From contig NZ_RSCL01000004.1 of the NCBI RefSeq assembly GCF_003991905.1, positions 186,001 through 250,000 of the forward strand: a stretch of 64,000 nt of DNA. The letters run 5' to 3'. The stretch is from Dulcicalothrix desertica PCC 7102. GTDB lineage: Bacteria; Cyanobacteriota; Cyanobacteriia; Cyanobacteriales; Nostocaceae. Each line of letters opens with the position of its first letter. Within the stretch, counting starts at the first letter, position 1. Under the pieces are notes generated by a model, which saw nothing but the letters and a program-made list of their open reading frames with translations, searched no databases and had not been told where the DNA came from. Below are positions 7,914 through 19,435 of the stretch, in pieces. A program made the position numbers and the translations under genes.

Positions 7914-10760
7914 ATGAAAAGTTTTTATTTCAAGATATCCCTGTATAGTAGCTTGATGCATGTCATATTTGTTCCAGGGGAAGTCATAGCTCAAATTGTT
8001 CCAGATACAACGCTACCAATAAATTCTCAAGTTACGCAACAGCAAAGCATTAATGCTATTGAGGGTGGAACGACAGCAGGAACTAGTTTGTTTCATAGTT
8101 TTGATTCGTTTTCAGTTCCGACAGGTAGCAGCGTTTTTTTTAACAATGCACAGAATATTCAGAATATATTATCACGGGTGACAGGTCAATCAATATCTAA
8201 TATTGATGGTTTAATTCGTGCTAACGGAAGCGCTAATTTATTTTTACTTAACCCGAACGGAATTACTTTTGGTAAAAACGCGCGTTTGGATATTGGTGGG
8301 TCATTTATTGGTAGTACTGCTTCGAGTTTAAAGTTTGCTAATGATACTACATTTAGTGCCAAAGCTTCTGAATCTACACCGTTGTTGACAATCGGTATTC
8401 CTGTTGGTTTGCAATATGGAGTAAATCCGGGAAAGATAGAAGCGCAAGAAAATACTTTACAGGTGCAACCAAATCAAACTTTAGCTTTTTTCGGTGGTGA
8501 AATTATTTTAAAAGGGTCAACACTAATGGCACCAGGGGGTCAAATCGAATTAGGAAGTGTGAGTGATAACAGTTTAGTTAAGCTGACTCCTGTAGAAAAG
8601 GGTTTAAATGTGGGCTACAGTGGGGTGCAAAATTTTGGAACTATTCAAGTTGAAAGTGGCTCAAACATTGATGCCAGTGGTATTGGTGGAGGTGATATTC
8701 GTTTAACAGCACGCAATTTACGAGTAAATGAAGGTTCTCGTCTTGCATCTTTTACTCTAGCATCAGGGACATCGGGTGATATCACTCTTAACGCTACCGA
8801 GTCAATTGAGTTAACTGGCACTGGTGGATATATAGAAGGTTTGGAGCAAGTTATCACCCCTACTAATATATTTGCACTACGCAATGGCATATATAACAGC
8901 AGTGTAGGTGAGAGTGGAAGTGGCGCCATTGAGATTAACACTCAAAAATTAAGCGCACGGGATGGATTTTTCATTCTCGCATCTCCTTTTGGTCGAGCAA
9001 ACGGTGGGTCTATAAATATTAATGCCTCTGAATCAATTGAAGTGATTAGCTCATTATTCTCGACAGGGGGAAGAATTGGAAGTACAGGAGACGGGAGCAA
9101 CTTTACTATAAACACTCGGAATATGTTGCTTTCGGATGCAGCAATAGTTTCAACTGCTGGTTTAGGTACTGGTAGATTTGGTAATTTGAGCGTTAGTGCT
9201 TCCGAAAGCTTGGAATTGATTGGTGGCAACTTAAAAATTCCTTTTTTTAATGACCTAAGAACACTTTTAACTACTGCCACAACTAGTTTATCAGATGCTG
9301 GAAATTTGGAGATTAACACCAAAATACTAACTGTTCGCGATGGTGCCCAAATTTCAGCCAGTACTGTAGGTCAAGGTAAAGGAGGAAATTTAACCATAAA
9401 TGCATCCTCGTTGGTGGAAGTTATTGGTATTTCATCGGATGGAATGATTTCTAGTGGTATATTTGTTCAGGCAGACCCAGGTACAACAGCTCCGGCAGGA
9501 AATTTAACGCTTAATACTCGTGAATTGTTAGTTAGTGATGGCGCCTTAATAGCAGCTACTGCATTTGGTGCAGGAAAGGGAGGCAATTTAACAGTTAATG
9601 CTACCGATATCAAATTGCTTGGTACAGCAAACGACCGTGTAACATTATCTCGTGGGTTATCTGCTCAAGCAGCTCCTAATTCAACAGGAGCGGCTGGAGA
9701 TTTAACAATAAATACTCGTAATTTGTTAGTACGAGATGGAGCGCAAGTTAATTCTGGTACTTTTGGCGTAGGTAAAGGTGGAAATTTGACGGTTAATGCG
9801 GATGGCACAGTAGAACTTATAGGCGCCTCTAAAGATGGTATTTTTGCGAGTGGCTTATTTGCTGAAGCAGGACTTGGAACAACAGGAGCAGCAGGAGATT
9901 TAAAGATTAACGTTAATAAATTGATTGTTCGGGATGGCGCAAGAGTTGCAGTTAGAAGTCAGGGAAAAGGTAACGCTGGTAATTTTACTGTCAACGCTCA
10001 CTCTATCCGTTTAGATAACAAAGCAACTTTTACAGCAGACACTCAAAGTATAAATATTGACCCTAGACAAGAGCAAGCTACTATTACTTTAAACACTGAA
10101 GATTTAATATTGCGTCGTGGTAGTAATATTACTACTAACGCCAAAGGACAAAATGTCATCGGTGGGAATATTAATATTAATACTCGTGTGTTAGCTGCAT
10201 TTGAAGACAGCGATATTGGCGCCAATTCCACAGACGGACGTGGTGGAAACATCAAAATCAAAACTCAAGGTATTTTTGGTACGCAGTTTCGTAATATACC
10301 AAGTATTAATAGTGATATTACCGCAACAGGCGCCAGTTCACAGTTAAGTGGAAATGTCGAAATTAATCAACCCGATGTTGACGCGACTTCAGGATTGTTT
10401 GAAATATCAGTTGATTTTGTAGACGCAAGTCATTTAATTGTTCAGGGTTGTCCAGCATATAAAGGTAATTCATTTATTATCACTGGACGTGGAGGTTTAC
10501 CATCTTTGCCTAACTCGATTGGGCGCAGTAATCTTGCTTTAGGTATTGATTGGGTTGAAAATAGAGTTTTGCAAGGAACAGAGACTATAAAACATAATAA
10601 TATCTCACGTTTCCCAATCAATTCATATATAAAGCAAAATCAAATAGTGGAAGCATCAAGTTGGCAAATTAATCAAAAAGGTGAAGTATTACTAACTGCC
10701 TCTAAACCTATAACTAAATTATTTTCATCTACTTCAGACTTAAGTATAAAATGTTATTAA
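7914..10760 (+). CDS. haemagglutinin-type exoprotein (two-partner secretion family), first copy
   Basis: 948 residues. A signal peptide (about 1-27) is followed by the two-partner secretion domain: NLFHSF-like LFHSFDSFSV, FFNNAQNIQNILSRVTG, SANLFLLNPNGITFGKNA and LDIGGSFIGSTA are the diagnostic motifs (residues about 30-150). The rest consists of repeated units of about 60 residues (AGDLTINTRNLLVRDGAQ, GKGGNLTVNA), predicted to form a beta-helix. Such proteins are passed through an FhaC/ShlB pore and displayed as adhesins or released. No ShlB-like gene is in the window. The C-terminal ~100 residues (CPAYKGNSFIITGRGGLP, WQINQKGEV) are a conserved cyanobacterial tail. It follows the CHASE2 kinase gene by about 100 bases. 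Confidence 0.9.
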   Translation: MKSFYFKISLYSSLMHVIFVPGEVIAQIVPDTTLPINSQVTQQQSINAIEGGTTAGTSLFHSFDSFSVPTGSSVFFNNAQNIQNILSRVTGQSISNIDGLIRANGSANLFLLNPNGITFGKNARLDIGGSFIGSTASSLKFANDTTFSAKASESTPLLTIGIPVGLQYGVNPGKIEAQENTLQVQPNQTLAFFGGEIILKGSTLMAPGGQIELGSVSDNSLVKLTPVEKGLNVGYSGVQNFGTIQVESGSNIDASGIGGGDIRLTARNLRVNEGSRLASFTLASGTSGDITLNATESIELTGTGGYIEGLEQVITPTNIFALRNGIYNSSVGESGSGAIEINTQKLSARDGFFILASPFGRANGGSININASESIEVISSLFSTGGRIGSTGDGSNFTINTRNMLLSDAAIVSTAGLGTGRFGNLSVSASESLELIGGNLKIPFFNDLRTLLTTATTSLSDAGNLEINTKILTVRDGAQISASTVGQGKGGNLTINASSLVEVIGISSDGMISSGIFVQADPGTTAPAGNLTLNTRELLVSDGALIAATAFGAGKGGNLTVNATDIKLLGTANDRVTLSRGLSAQAAPNSTGAAGDLTINTRNLLVRDGAQVNSGTFGVGKGGNLTVNADGTVELIGASKDGIFASGLFAEAGLGTTGAAGDLKINVNKLIVRDGARVAVRSQGKGNAGNFTVNAHSIRLDNKATFTADTQSINIDPRQEQATITLNTEDLILRRGSNITTNAKGQNVIGGNININTRVLAAFEDSDIGANSTDGRGGNIKIKTQGIFGTQFRNIPSINSDITATGASSQLSGNVEINQPDVDATSGLFEISVDFVDASHLIVQGCPAYKGNSFIITGRGGLPSLPNSIGRSNLALGIDWVENRVLQGTETIKHNNISRFPINSYIKQNQIVEASSWQINQKGEVLLTASKPITKLFSSTSDLSIKCY

Positions 10761-10889
10761 TTTTGTGGAGTTGCAGGTGAAGCAAAGACCTACTTACATT
10801 TCCAAATTAGGGATAAAAGGAAGATTTTATGGAAATATTTGGTTTAATAATGTAGTCTTTGTAAATACAAATATAATTACAGTAAAAGT

Positions 10890-11123
10890 ATGCCAAGCAA
10901 CATAATTATTTTAATCGCTGCATTAATTATTGCTTTTTTTGTCTTCAGAGCTTTACTTAATGTAACAAAAACACTTATTAGTACAGCTATTACGATTCTT
11001 GTCGTTGTAGTTATACTATCAGTTTTTGGTGTTGCTCCTCAAGACTTAATGCAGGAGCTAAAAAACTTACCTCAAATAATTGGACGCTCAATAACGGAAA
11101 TCAGGAAGCTGTTTGGATTTTAA
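10890..11123 (+). CDS. small two-helix membrane protein, unknown function
   Basis: 77 residues. Residues 4-22 and 32-50 are strongly hydrophobic and form two membrane helices with a short turn; the C-terminal ~25 residues (LMQELKNLPQIIGRSITEI) look amphipathic. I do not recognise a named family. It lies between two large exoprotein genes on its own, about 130 bases after the first. ATG start with only a weak ribosome-binding site. Confidence 0.65.
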   Translation: MPSNIIILIAALIIAFFVFRALLNVTKTLISTAITILVVVVILSVFGVAPQDLMQELKNLPQIIGRSITEIRKLFGF

Positions 11124-11249
11124 AGACTTTCTTCTTATTGGTACATCAAAATCCATAATTATACCCATGTCAGATTCGGTTTTGCGAAGTCAGGAAAGAT
11201 TTTATAGCAGAAGGTATAAATGTTTGAGCAGCGTTTAATTATTTATGCT

Positions 11250-14081
11250 TTATTTTGGGCAAACTGCTTTTATCGCACGCTCTTGTGATGGAGTGACAGT
11301 CGGCGCCGTTGCTACCAGTTCAACAGAACCATCTTCTGTTTTTATCCAACCTTGCGCTTCGACTATTGGGGAATTAAGTTGAGGTTGTTGAGGCATATTT
11401 GATACTTTAGCCTTTTCGTCTAAAGAAGCAAGCGCACGTTGTGTTGTTGTACCTGGCATCATGTCGAGAGGATTCGGTGGTAAGCTACCACGTCCTGTAA
11501 TAGTAAATTCGCCTAATGGTTTGGCGCCGGGAATTCTAGGACAAATTTGAGCAACTTGCCGAGTTGCATCAACAACTTCTTCGGGCAATTCTATTATTGC
11601 TTGAGTAGGCTGAACTTCAGGTTGCTGAATCAATATTTGACCTTGCACACCAAGTTCAGAACTCGCTGTAATATCGCTGCTATTCAGTAAATCTTCAGGA
11701 CGCGCTTCTATTCCAAATAATCCCTGTGTTTTGATGTTAATGTTACCACCATTACCTGTAAAAGCATTGGCGGTAATATTGCTATTTTCTTTACCTACTG
11801 CCACTATAAACGGGACATCAATGGTAATATTTCCGCCATTTCCACCTTGGTCAGATATGCCTGCTGTTGTTGAAATTCCACTATTACGACGCAGTAGTAA
11901 CAAATCTTTTAGCTGCAATCGAATGTTACCACCATTTCCAGATGTGGTAAAAGTGCCGATAGTACTATTGTTATCAAGCTGAAGCGAACGCGCGTTAATT
12001 TCTATATCATTGGCATTGCCGGTTTGAGATGGAAACAAACTAAGAGCTAGCTCAAGTTGCTGTAAGTCCTCTACTGTAGCACCAGACCGCTTGACTGTAT
12101 CAATATAATCCCTTAACGAGATTGCTGCAGCAAGAATACCGCTAGTTTTATCAAAGTAAATCGTACCGCCTGAATCAATCACGACTTTTCCAGCATTAAC
12201 TGGCCCGTAGGCTGCGGTTGATAATGCACTCTTATTCGCAAAGGTAATATCGCCACGAGTTTTCACAATTATGTCACCTGCGTTACCCCCTCCAAGACTA
12301 CTAGTAGTAACACCCATTCGATTGGTAATCGTTAGTGAGTCCGCATTAATCCTGATATCACCTCCTTCGCCCTTGGCTCTATTTGATACTATGCTAGCAA
12401 TTCCGCTAGCGTCAACGTTTTGGTTTGCACCATCAAGGACGATTTCGTTACGCGCGTTAATAGTGATGTCGCCAGCCGAACCTTTGCCGAAAGTACTCGT
12501 ATTGATATACGCTGTATTTCTAACAAAAAGCGAATCCGTATTAATATTGATATCTCCTGCTTTTCCTTCCGCATTAGGAGATACAGCGCTAGTAATAGTA
12601 GTTGGTTTTCCCATTCCATCCACCACCACCGTATCGCGCGCATCAATCTGTATATTTCCTGCGTCTCCTTTTGCATTAGTGGCAGAAGATATAGTTGACC
12701 CGTTTTTTACGTAGAGTGAGTTAGTTGTAATTTTGATATTCCCACCTTTGCCTTCTCTTCCAAATAGAGTGCTAAAGATTCCGCTAGGGATACCATCCAA
12801 ACCTTTTCCATCTACTACAATAGTATCGCGGGAATTAATAGTGACGTTGCCAGAAGCTCCAGTAGCAAAAGGTACGGAACCAAGCATCGACCCATTTTTT
12901 AGGAAAAGCGAACCTGTGTTAATATCCACGTTTCCAGCTTTTCCCACTGCTCCAACATCTGTGGTACTGGCAATTAATCCGCCTTCTACGGTAATGGCGC
13001 CGCGAGTATTAATGATGATATTACCAGCATCACCTTGTCCCAAGCTCACAGTTCCAATACTTGAATTTTGTTTCAAAGACAAAGAGTTAGCGTCAATAAT
13101 AATATCGCCACCCGGAATAACTGCATTTGAATTCGTTTGAGGTGCAAAGCTGTTGGCTAATTTAGCTTGAGTTAGTGAAATTGCACCTGTGGCATTAATA
13201 GTAATTTTTCCAGCTTGGCTTCGGGCTGTTGCTAATTCTTTAGTACTAGTTTGTAAGGAACTTTTGAAAATATCAATATTGCGTCCATAAAGTGAAATAT
13301 TTCCTTTATCGTTTGATACAACGTTTATTATTGAATTCGCAATCGAGGTATCCGCACGTGCAGTATCTTTAGGAAAATCAAGTCGGATACCATCCTGGTC
13401 AAAAACTAGTCCCACTGTTCCAGCTTCAGATAACCCACCAAGTTCGACTCGTCCTCCCGAATTTAATATTGCTGAATTGTTTAAATTTACCGCTCCTCCC
13501 ACTAACAAAAGACTGTTACCTAATTTGATAAGTCTTTGTGCTTGACTTTGAATTGGTTGTGGATTGATTTGATTATATAGTAATGCTGATGGATTCACTG
13601 TTAACAACGCTGGTGCTTCTGGATTTGTCGCACTAAAAAATCCTTGCTCACCAAATTGAACTTTGTTTGCTGTTGTCCCAACAAATGAGCCACGTATATC
13701 CAACCGTGCATCCTTGCCAAAAATAATACCTGAAGGGTTAATTAAAAATAAATTTGCGGCGCCATTAACTCCCAACGTTCCCAAAATTGTTGATGCGTTT
13801 CCACCTGTTACGCGCGTCATTATATTTTGCACCCCAGTGGGATTGCTAAAATACACGCTTTGACCACTACCAATATTAAACTGACCAAAACTATGGAATA
13901 GGTTATTACCACGTTGGGCGCCACCATTTATCAAATCTATACCATTACCAATTGGTGTAATGACGGAATTTTCTTTACCAAGCGAATCGTCACGAGTAAC
14001 CTGAGCATGTGAAGACGGCGCCCATGCCATGATTACAAGGCTAGTAAATAGGAAACATGATGTGGATATTCGCGTAACCAT
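11250..14081 (-). CDS. haemagglutinin-type exoprotein (two-partner secretion family), second copy
   Basis: 943 residues, converging with the preceding genes. Signal peptide (about 1-27, cleavage near SHAQ), then the two-partner secretion domain with NLFHSFGQFNI, GVQNIMTRVTG, AANLFLINPSGIIFGKDARL and IRGSFVGTTA. The body is a long run of beta-helix-type repeats (GNIxINxRxxIxVxG; KGGNIKITTNSLYV). Near the C-terminus ICPRIPGAKPLGEFTITGRG and WIKTEDGSVELVA match the conserved tail also seen in the copy at 7914. Likely a surface adhesin or filament secreted through an outer-membrane FhaC-like pore encoded elsewhere. Confidence 0.9.
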   Translation of the reverse strand: MVTRISTSCFLFTSLVIMAWAPSSHAQVTRDDSLGKENSVITPIGNGIDLINGGAQRGNNLFHSFGQFNIGSGQSVYFSNPTGVQNIMTRVTGGNASTILGTLGVNGAANLFLINPSGIIFGKDARLDIRGSFVGTTANKVQFGEQGFFSATNPEAPALLTVNPSALLYNQINPQPIQSQAQRLIKLGNSLLLVGGAVNLNNSAILNSGGRVELGGLSEAGTVGLVFDQDGIRLDFPKDTARADTSIANSIINVVSNDKGNISLYGRNIDIFKSSLQTSTKELATARSQAGKITINATGAISLTQAKLANSFAPQTNSNAVIPGGDIIIDANSLSLKQNSSIGTVSLGQGDAGNIIINTRGAITVEGGLIASTTDVGAVGKAGNVDINTGSLFLKNGSMLGSVPFATGASGNVTINSRDTIVVDGKGLDGIPSGIFSTLFGREGKGGNIKITTNSLYVKNGSTISSATNAKGDAGNIQIDARDTVVVDGMGKPTTITSAVSPNAEGKAGDININTDSLFVRNTAYINTSTFGKGSAGDITINARNEIVLDGANQNVDASGIASIVSNRAKGEGGDIRINADSLTITNRMGVTTSSLGGGNAGDIIVKTRGDITFANKSALSTAAYGPVNAGKVVIDSGGTIYFDKTSGILAAAISLRDYIDTVKRSGATVEDLQQLELALSLFPSQTGNANDIEINARSLQLDNNSTIGTFTTSGNGGNIRLQLKDLLLLRRNSGISTTAGISDQGGNGGNITIDVPFIVAVGKENSNITANAFTGNGGNINIKTQGLFGIEARPEDLLNSSDITASSELGVQGQILIQQPEVQPTQAIIELPEEVVDATRQVAQICPRIPGAKPLGEFTITGRGSLPPNPLDMMPGTTTQRALASLDEKAKVSNMPQQPQLNSPIVEAQGWIKTEDGSVELVATAPTVTPSQERAIKAVCPK

Positions 14082-14567
14082 CAGCTTTTGCCTCTAACGC
14101 AGGTAGATGCGTGTTCTTATTAAACTATTTCTGATAGTAAAGAACTTATGCGATTTTACAAAAATAAATATATTAACCTAAACTTACTAATTATGTTGCT
14201 ATTTAACTAAGTATTTTTATGATGCTTTCGTCACTTTATGTGTTTTTAAATACTGCAACCAATATATTAGCTAGGAAAAGAAAACTTCAAAGTTATTAAA
14301 TAACAGTATAAATTTTTATAACTAGCAACTAGCTAGCTGTATTAATTATCGTTTATGGACGCATCTACCAAATAACAGTTTTTAGTATAGTTACTACTTA
14401 AACGGCGCCTAAAATTGTTATATAGTAAATTATTTTTGACAAACCATGACAACTTATGCATCTTTTTAATTGACAGGCGCTATGAAACGAAATGCCAGGA
14501 TTTTCGTACTATTAATTCATTACCTATTTTTGATCAATTAGTCCAGGCAGCATTTGTCAAATGCAAA
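14082..14567. other. A+T-rich gene-free region upstream of the second exoprotein
   Basis: About 490 bases holding the promoter side of the minus-strand exoprotein gene and, at its right end, the psbA terminator. Several short direct motifs (CTAGCTAGC, TAACAGT) occur. No coding frame and no RNA gene recognised. Confidence 0.5.
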
Positions 14568-14593
14568 AAGCGCCCCCTGTAAAGGGAGCGCTT
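14568..14593 (-). terminator. intrinsic terminator of psbA
   Basis: On the minus strand, AAGCGCTCCCTT, a 3-base loop and the complementary arm form a long G+C-rich stem followed by T residues, about 25 bases after the psbA stop codon. This is the usual form of a strong Rho-independent terminator for a highly expressed gene. Confidence 0.85.
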
Positions 14594-14616
14594 AAGCGTT
14601 GGTTATTCAACTAGAA

Positions 14617-15714
<1,098 letters not shown>

Positions 15715-15732
15715 CTATGTGATGAATAATTT

Positions 15733-15754
15733 AAGCGAGTCGTTTGACTTGCTT
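15733..15754 (-). promoter_or_regulatory. inverted repeat in the psbA upstream region
   Basis: AAGCGAGTC and GACTTGCTT (one mismatch) flank a four-base loop, about 35 bases upstream of the psbA start codon. It could fold in the leader RNA. A candidate promoter (TTTACA and, 17 bases on, TAACTT on the minus strand) lies just upstream at about 15765-15800. Both are sequence-pattern inferences. Confidence 0.4.
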
Positions 15755-15890
15755 AATAACTAAGTTAAATCTTTTATTGAGTTTTGTAAAGGTATTTAAC
15801 TTAACATTTTGTTATATATGAGTGAGTATTTATATAGTTTACATTATGAAATGTAAATAAATTGGTTAAATATTTTACGTGTATAAAAAT

Positions 15891-15918
15891 GTAGAGACGC
15901 GACATGTCGCGTCTCTAC
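15891..15918. repeat. perfect 28-bp GTAGAGACG palindrome
   Basis: A perfect 14-bp inverted repeat without loop, with arms GTAGAGACGCGACA and its complement. It lies between the stop of the HIT gene and the psbA upstream region, both on the minus strand, so it may end HIT transcription. Confidence 0.85.
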
Positions 15919-15982
15919 AAAAATCGGCGCCTTCTATAAAAACCTTACACAGCAATGATTCCAGCACATTAACTATTGATGC

Positions 15983-16360
<378 letters not shown>

Positions 16361-16424
16361 TCATTCGCCAATTTCCAATGATAAGACAAAGGAATATTGC
16401 TATAACAAAAGGCCATAAATATAA

Positions 16425-17954
16425 ATGCTTGCAAGGGTTTGGAGTGCTTCTGTAGTTGGAATTGATGCTGTAAAAGTGGGTGTAGAGGTAGATGTTTCAG
16501 GGGGATTACCTGGAATAATTATTTTAGGCTTACCAGATGCTGCGGTATTAGAGGGAAAAGAAAGAGTCAGAGCAACATTAAAAAACGCTGGGTTTGGATT
16601 TCCGACTAAAAAGATTGTAATTAATTTGTCCCCTGCTGATTTACGTAAGGAGGGGCCTAGTTTTGATTTACCCATTAGCGTGGGGATTTTAGCTGCATCC
16701 GAACAAGTCGGTGCTGCAAAACTAGGTGATTATTTATTCTTAGGTGAAGTTAGTCTTGATGGGAGCTTGCGTCCAGTTGCGGGAGTATTACCAATAGCAG
16801 CATCTGCACACAGTATGGGCATAACAGGTTTAGTTGTACCAGCAGATAACGCTCAAGAAGCAGCAGCAGTTGATGGATTAAAAGTTTATGGTTTTCATAA
16901 TTTGCTGGAAGTTACAGATTTCTTAAATAACCCATCTCGCTACAAACCTGTACAAGCTACACATAATATAGAAGCATTCGCAGCTTCGGACGTTGATTTA
17001 ATTGATTTAAAAGATATAAAAGGACAAGCTCATGCACGACGAGCGCTAGAAATTGCCGCAGCAGGAGGACATAATCTTATATTTGTGGGGCCACCAGGAA
17101 GTGGAAAAACCATGCTCGCACGACGTTTACCCGGTATTTTACCACCACTAGATTTTGCTGAATCATTAGAAGTAACCCGCATTCATTCAGTTGCGGGTAT
17201 GTTAAAAAATCGTGGAACATTAGTAAGAGAGCGTCCTTTTAGAAGTCCACATCATTCAGCTTCGGGTCCCTCCTTGGTGGGTGGTGGTAACTATCCTCGT
17301 CCTGGAGAAATTTCTCTAGCTCATACTGGTGTGCTTTTTCTCGACGAATTAACAGAATTCAAACGCGACGTATTGGAATTTTTACGTCAACCACTTGAAG
17401 ATGGTTATGTCGCAATATCTAGAGCAAAGCAGTCGGTAAACTTTCCAGCGCAGTTTACATTAGTGGCAAGTACAAACCCATGTCCATGCGGATATTACGG
17501 TGATGTAATTCAACAATGCTGCTGTACACCCCGAAAACGTGAAGATTACTGGGCAAAACTTTCGGGGCCACTAATGGATAGAATTGACTTACAAGTAGCA
17601 GTCAACCGATTAAAAGCAGAAGAAATTACCCAGCAACCCACAGGTGAATGTTCTTTAGAAATACGTAAAAGAGTTATCAAAGCGCGCGACATAGCAACCC
17701 ACAGATTTAAAAAAGAGCAAAATATACGCTGTAACGCGCAAATGCAAAGTCGTCATTTACAAAAACATTGTAAACTCGACGACTCAAGCAAAAGACTACT
17801 AGAAGGCGCCATTCAAAAGTTAAGTTTATCAGCAAGAGCCAGCGACCGCATTCTCAAAGTCGCACGTACCATAGCAGACCTAGCAGGAGACGAGCAATTA
17901 AAACCGCACCACGTAGCAGAAGCCATCCAGTACCGCACAATAGATAGAATGTAG
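16425..17954 (+). CDS. comM: ComM/YifB-type AAA+ ATPase (Mg-chelatase-like)
   Basis: 509 residues, full length. The N-terminal ChlI-like domain (MLARVWSASVVGIDA, GLPGIIILGLPDAAV, RKEGPSFDLPISVGIL) resembles Lon-type folds. The AAA+ core has Walker A GPPGSGKT (residues 222-229), Walker B LFLDEL, and a four-Cys zinc-type patch (NPCPCGYYGD ... CCCTP). The C-terminal Mg-chelatase-type domain (RASDRILKVARTIADLAG) is present. In transformable bacteria ComM is a hexameric helicase that drives branch migration during natural transformation. It starts 94 bases from the divergent HIT gene. Confidence 0.93.
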   Translation: MLARVWSASVVGIDAVKVGVEVDVSGGLPGIIILGLPDAAVLEGKERVRATLKNAGFGFPTKKIVINLSPADLRKEGPSFDLPISVGILAASEQVGAAKLGDYLFLGEVSLDGSLRPVAGVLPIAASAHSMGITGLVVPADNAQEAAAVDGLKVYGFHNLLEVTDFLNNPSRYKPVQATHNIEAFAASDVDLIDLKDIKGQAHARRALEIAAAGGHNLIFVGPPGSGKTMLARRLPGILPPLDFAESLEVTRIHSVAGMLKNRGTLVRERPFRSPHHSASGPSLVGGGNYPRPGEISLAHTGVLFLDELTEFKRDVLEFLRQPLEDGYVAISRAKQSVNFPAQFTLVASTNPCPCGYYGDVIQQCCCTPRKREDYWAKLSGPLMDRIDLQVAVNRLKAEEITQQPTGECSLEIRKRVIKARDIATHRFKKEQNIRCNAQMQSRHLQKHCKLDDSSKRLLEGAIQKLSLSARASDRILKVARTIADLAGDEQLKPHHVAEAIQYRTIDRM

Positions 17955-17982
17955 GTTGGGTGTAGGCTTTACGTAACCCAAC
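17951..17982. repeat. GTAGGTTGGGT...ACCCAAC repeat
   Basis: Inverted GTTGGGT and ACCCAAC around a short centre, overlapping the comM stop codon (TAG of GTAGG) and ending 6 bases before the P450 start. Related elements occur at about 20390-20430, 23290-23320 and 34858-34893. Confidence 0.6.
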
Positions 17983-17988
17983 AATCTT

Positions 17989-19383
17989 ATGATGAATCAA
18001 CAAATGAAACCACTTAACCCCATAAAATCACCTGCATTTCTTCAAAAACTACAATGGGTCGCCAATCCTGTAGGATACATGGAAAATGCGGTTCTTGAAT
18101 ATCCAGATATTTTTAGCGCTAATATTTTTAACTCTGAGAATAAACTTGTATTCGTTAACCACCCTCAAGCTATCCAAGAAATTCTAACTAATGACCGAAA
18201 GAAATTCAGTGCCCCAGGAGAATATAACGGTATATTAAAACCTATAATTGGCGATTATTCGGTGATTATGCTTGATGGTGAAAATCATCGCAAACGGCGC
18301 CAGTTAGTAATGCCATCATTTCATGGTGAGCGAATGAAAGCATATGGCGATTTAATTGTTAATCTGACCAAAAAAGTGATGGACTCAATTGCATTGAACC
18401 AGCATTTTTTGGCACGGTCGGCAATGCAAGAAATATCAATGCAAGTTATTCTTCAGTCAGTTTTTGGCTTGTATGACGGTACACGCTGCCAGCAACTCAA
18501 AGATTTAATGGGAAAAATGTCAGAAATTTTTAAATCCCCTTTTTCCTCAAGCTTCCTATTTTTCCCTTTTCTACAAAAAGATTTAGGCGCCGCAAGTCCT
18601 TGGGGTAGTTTTTTACGTCAGCGCTCCTCAGTTGACCAATTAATATATGCTGAAATTGCCGAACGCCGAGAAAACCCAGACCCAAACCGGATTGATATTT
18701 TATCATTATTAATGTCCGCGCGCGATGAACAGGGACAAGGTTTAACTGATAAAGAATTACGCGACGAATTAATGACGCTGTTATTTGCTGGGCATGAGAC
18801 AACAGCCACCGCAATGGCATGGAGTTTATACTGGAGTCAACATGTACCTGAAACTAGCGAAAAAATCCTCAATGAGATTAATACGTTAGGTGATAATAAT
18901 GACCCAGTAAGTCTTTCTAAATTACCTTATTTAACAGCATTCTGTAACGAGACATTACGAATTAATCCAGTTGCAATGCTGACATTTCCGCGTGTTGCCC
19001 AAGAACAAGTAGAAATTTTAGGGTATCAAATAGAACCTCAAACTATTATAATGGGCTGCATATATCTTGTACATCATCGTGAAGAATTATACCCCCAGTC
19101 AAAACAATTTAAACCAGAGCGTTTTCTAGAACGTCAGTTTTCCCCCTATGAATTCATGCCTTTTGGTGGTGGTGTACGTCGCTGTCTGGGTGAAGCTTTA
19201 GCTATATTCGAGATGAAATTGGTTATCGCTACAATTTTGTCTAATTACCAATTATCACTCGTTGACTCAAAACCAGAAATTCCCCGTCGTCGTGGTGTAA
19301 CTCTGGCGCCTGCAAAGGGAGTCAAAATGGTTATAACAGGAAAACGCGCGCGTCAAGAACGAGTAATGGTTACTACTGCGTAA
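17989..19383 (+). CDS. cytochrome P450, CYP110-like
   Basis: 464 residues. The haem-binding loop FGGGVRRCLGEALA places the thiolate ligand at Cys399. The oxygen-activating I-helix motif AGHETTATAM and the K-helix ExxR motif (NETLRINP) are present. No membrane anchor is seen, which fits a soluble bacterial P450. Overall motifs resemble CYP110, a class common in filamentous cyanobacteria and linked to fatty-acid or terpenoid oxidation; the substrate is not predictable here. Two adjacent ATGs (17989 and 17992) could both serve as start. It follows comM by 34 bases. Confidence 0.93.
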   Translation: MMNQQMKPLNPIKSPAFLQKLQWVANPVGYMENAVLEYPDIFSANIFNSENKLVFVNHPQAIQEILTNDRKKFSAPGEYNGILKPIIGDYSVIMLDGENHRKRRQLVMPSFHGERMKAYGDLIVNLTKKVMDSIALNQHFLARSAMQEISMQVILQSVFGLYDGTRCQQLKDLMGKMSEIFKSPFSSSFLFFPFLQKDLGAASPWGSFLRQRSSVDQLIYAEIAERRENPDPNRIDILSLLMSARDEQGQGLTDKELRDELMTLLFAGHETTATAMAWSLYWSQHVPETSEKILNEINTLGDNNDPVSLSKLPYLTAFCNETLRINPVAMLTFPRVAQEQVEILGYQIEPQTIIMGCIYLVHHREELYPQSKQFKPERFLERQFSPYEFMPFGGGVRRCLGEALAIFEMKLVIATILSNYQLSLVDSKPEIPRRRGVTLAPAKGVKMVITGKRARQERVMVTTA

Positions 19384-19435
19384 TTTCTACTAATATAGAT
19401 ATATTACTTCACATTAGTTAACAAAAGTCAAAGTT

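Noticed and set aside
11731-13140. Long plus-strand frames opposite the second exoprotein
   Set aside because: They are antisense shadows of the repetitive exoprotein gene, with Ile/Pro-rich translations unlike real proteins.
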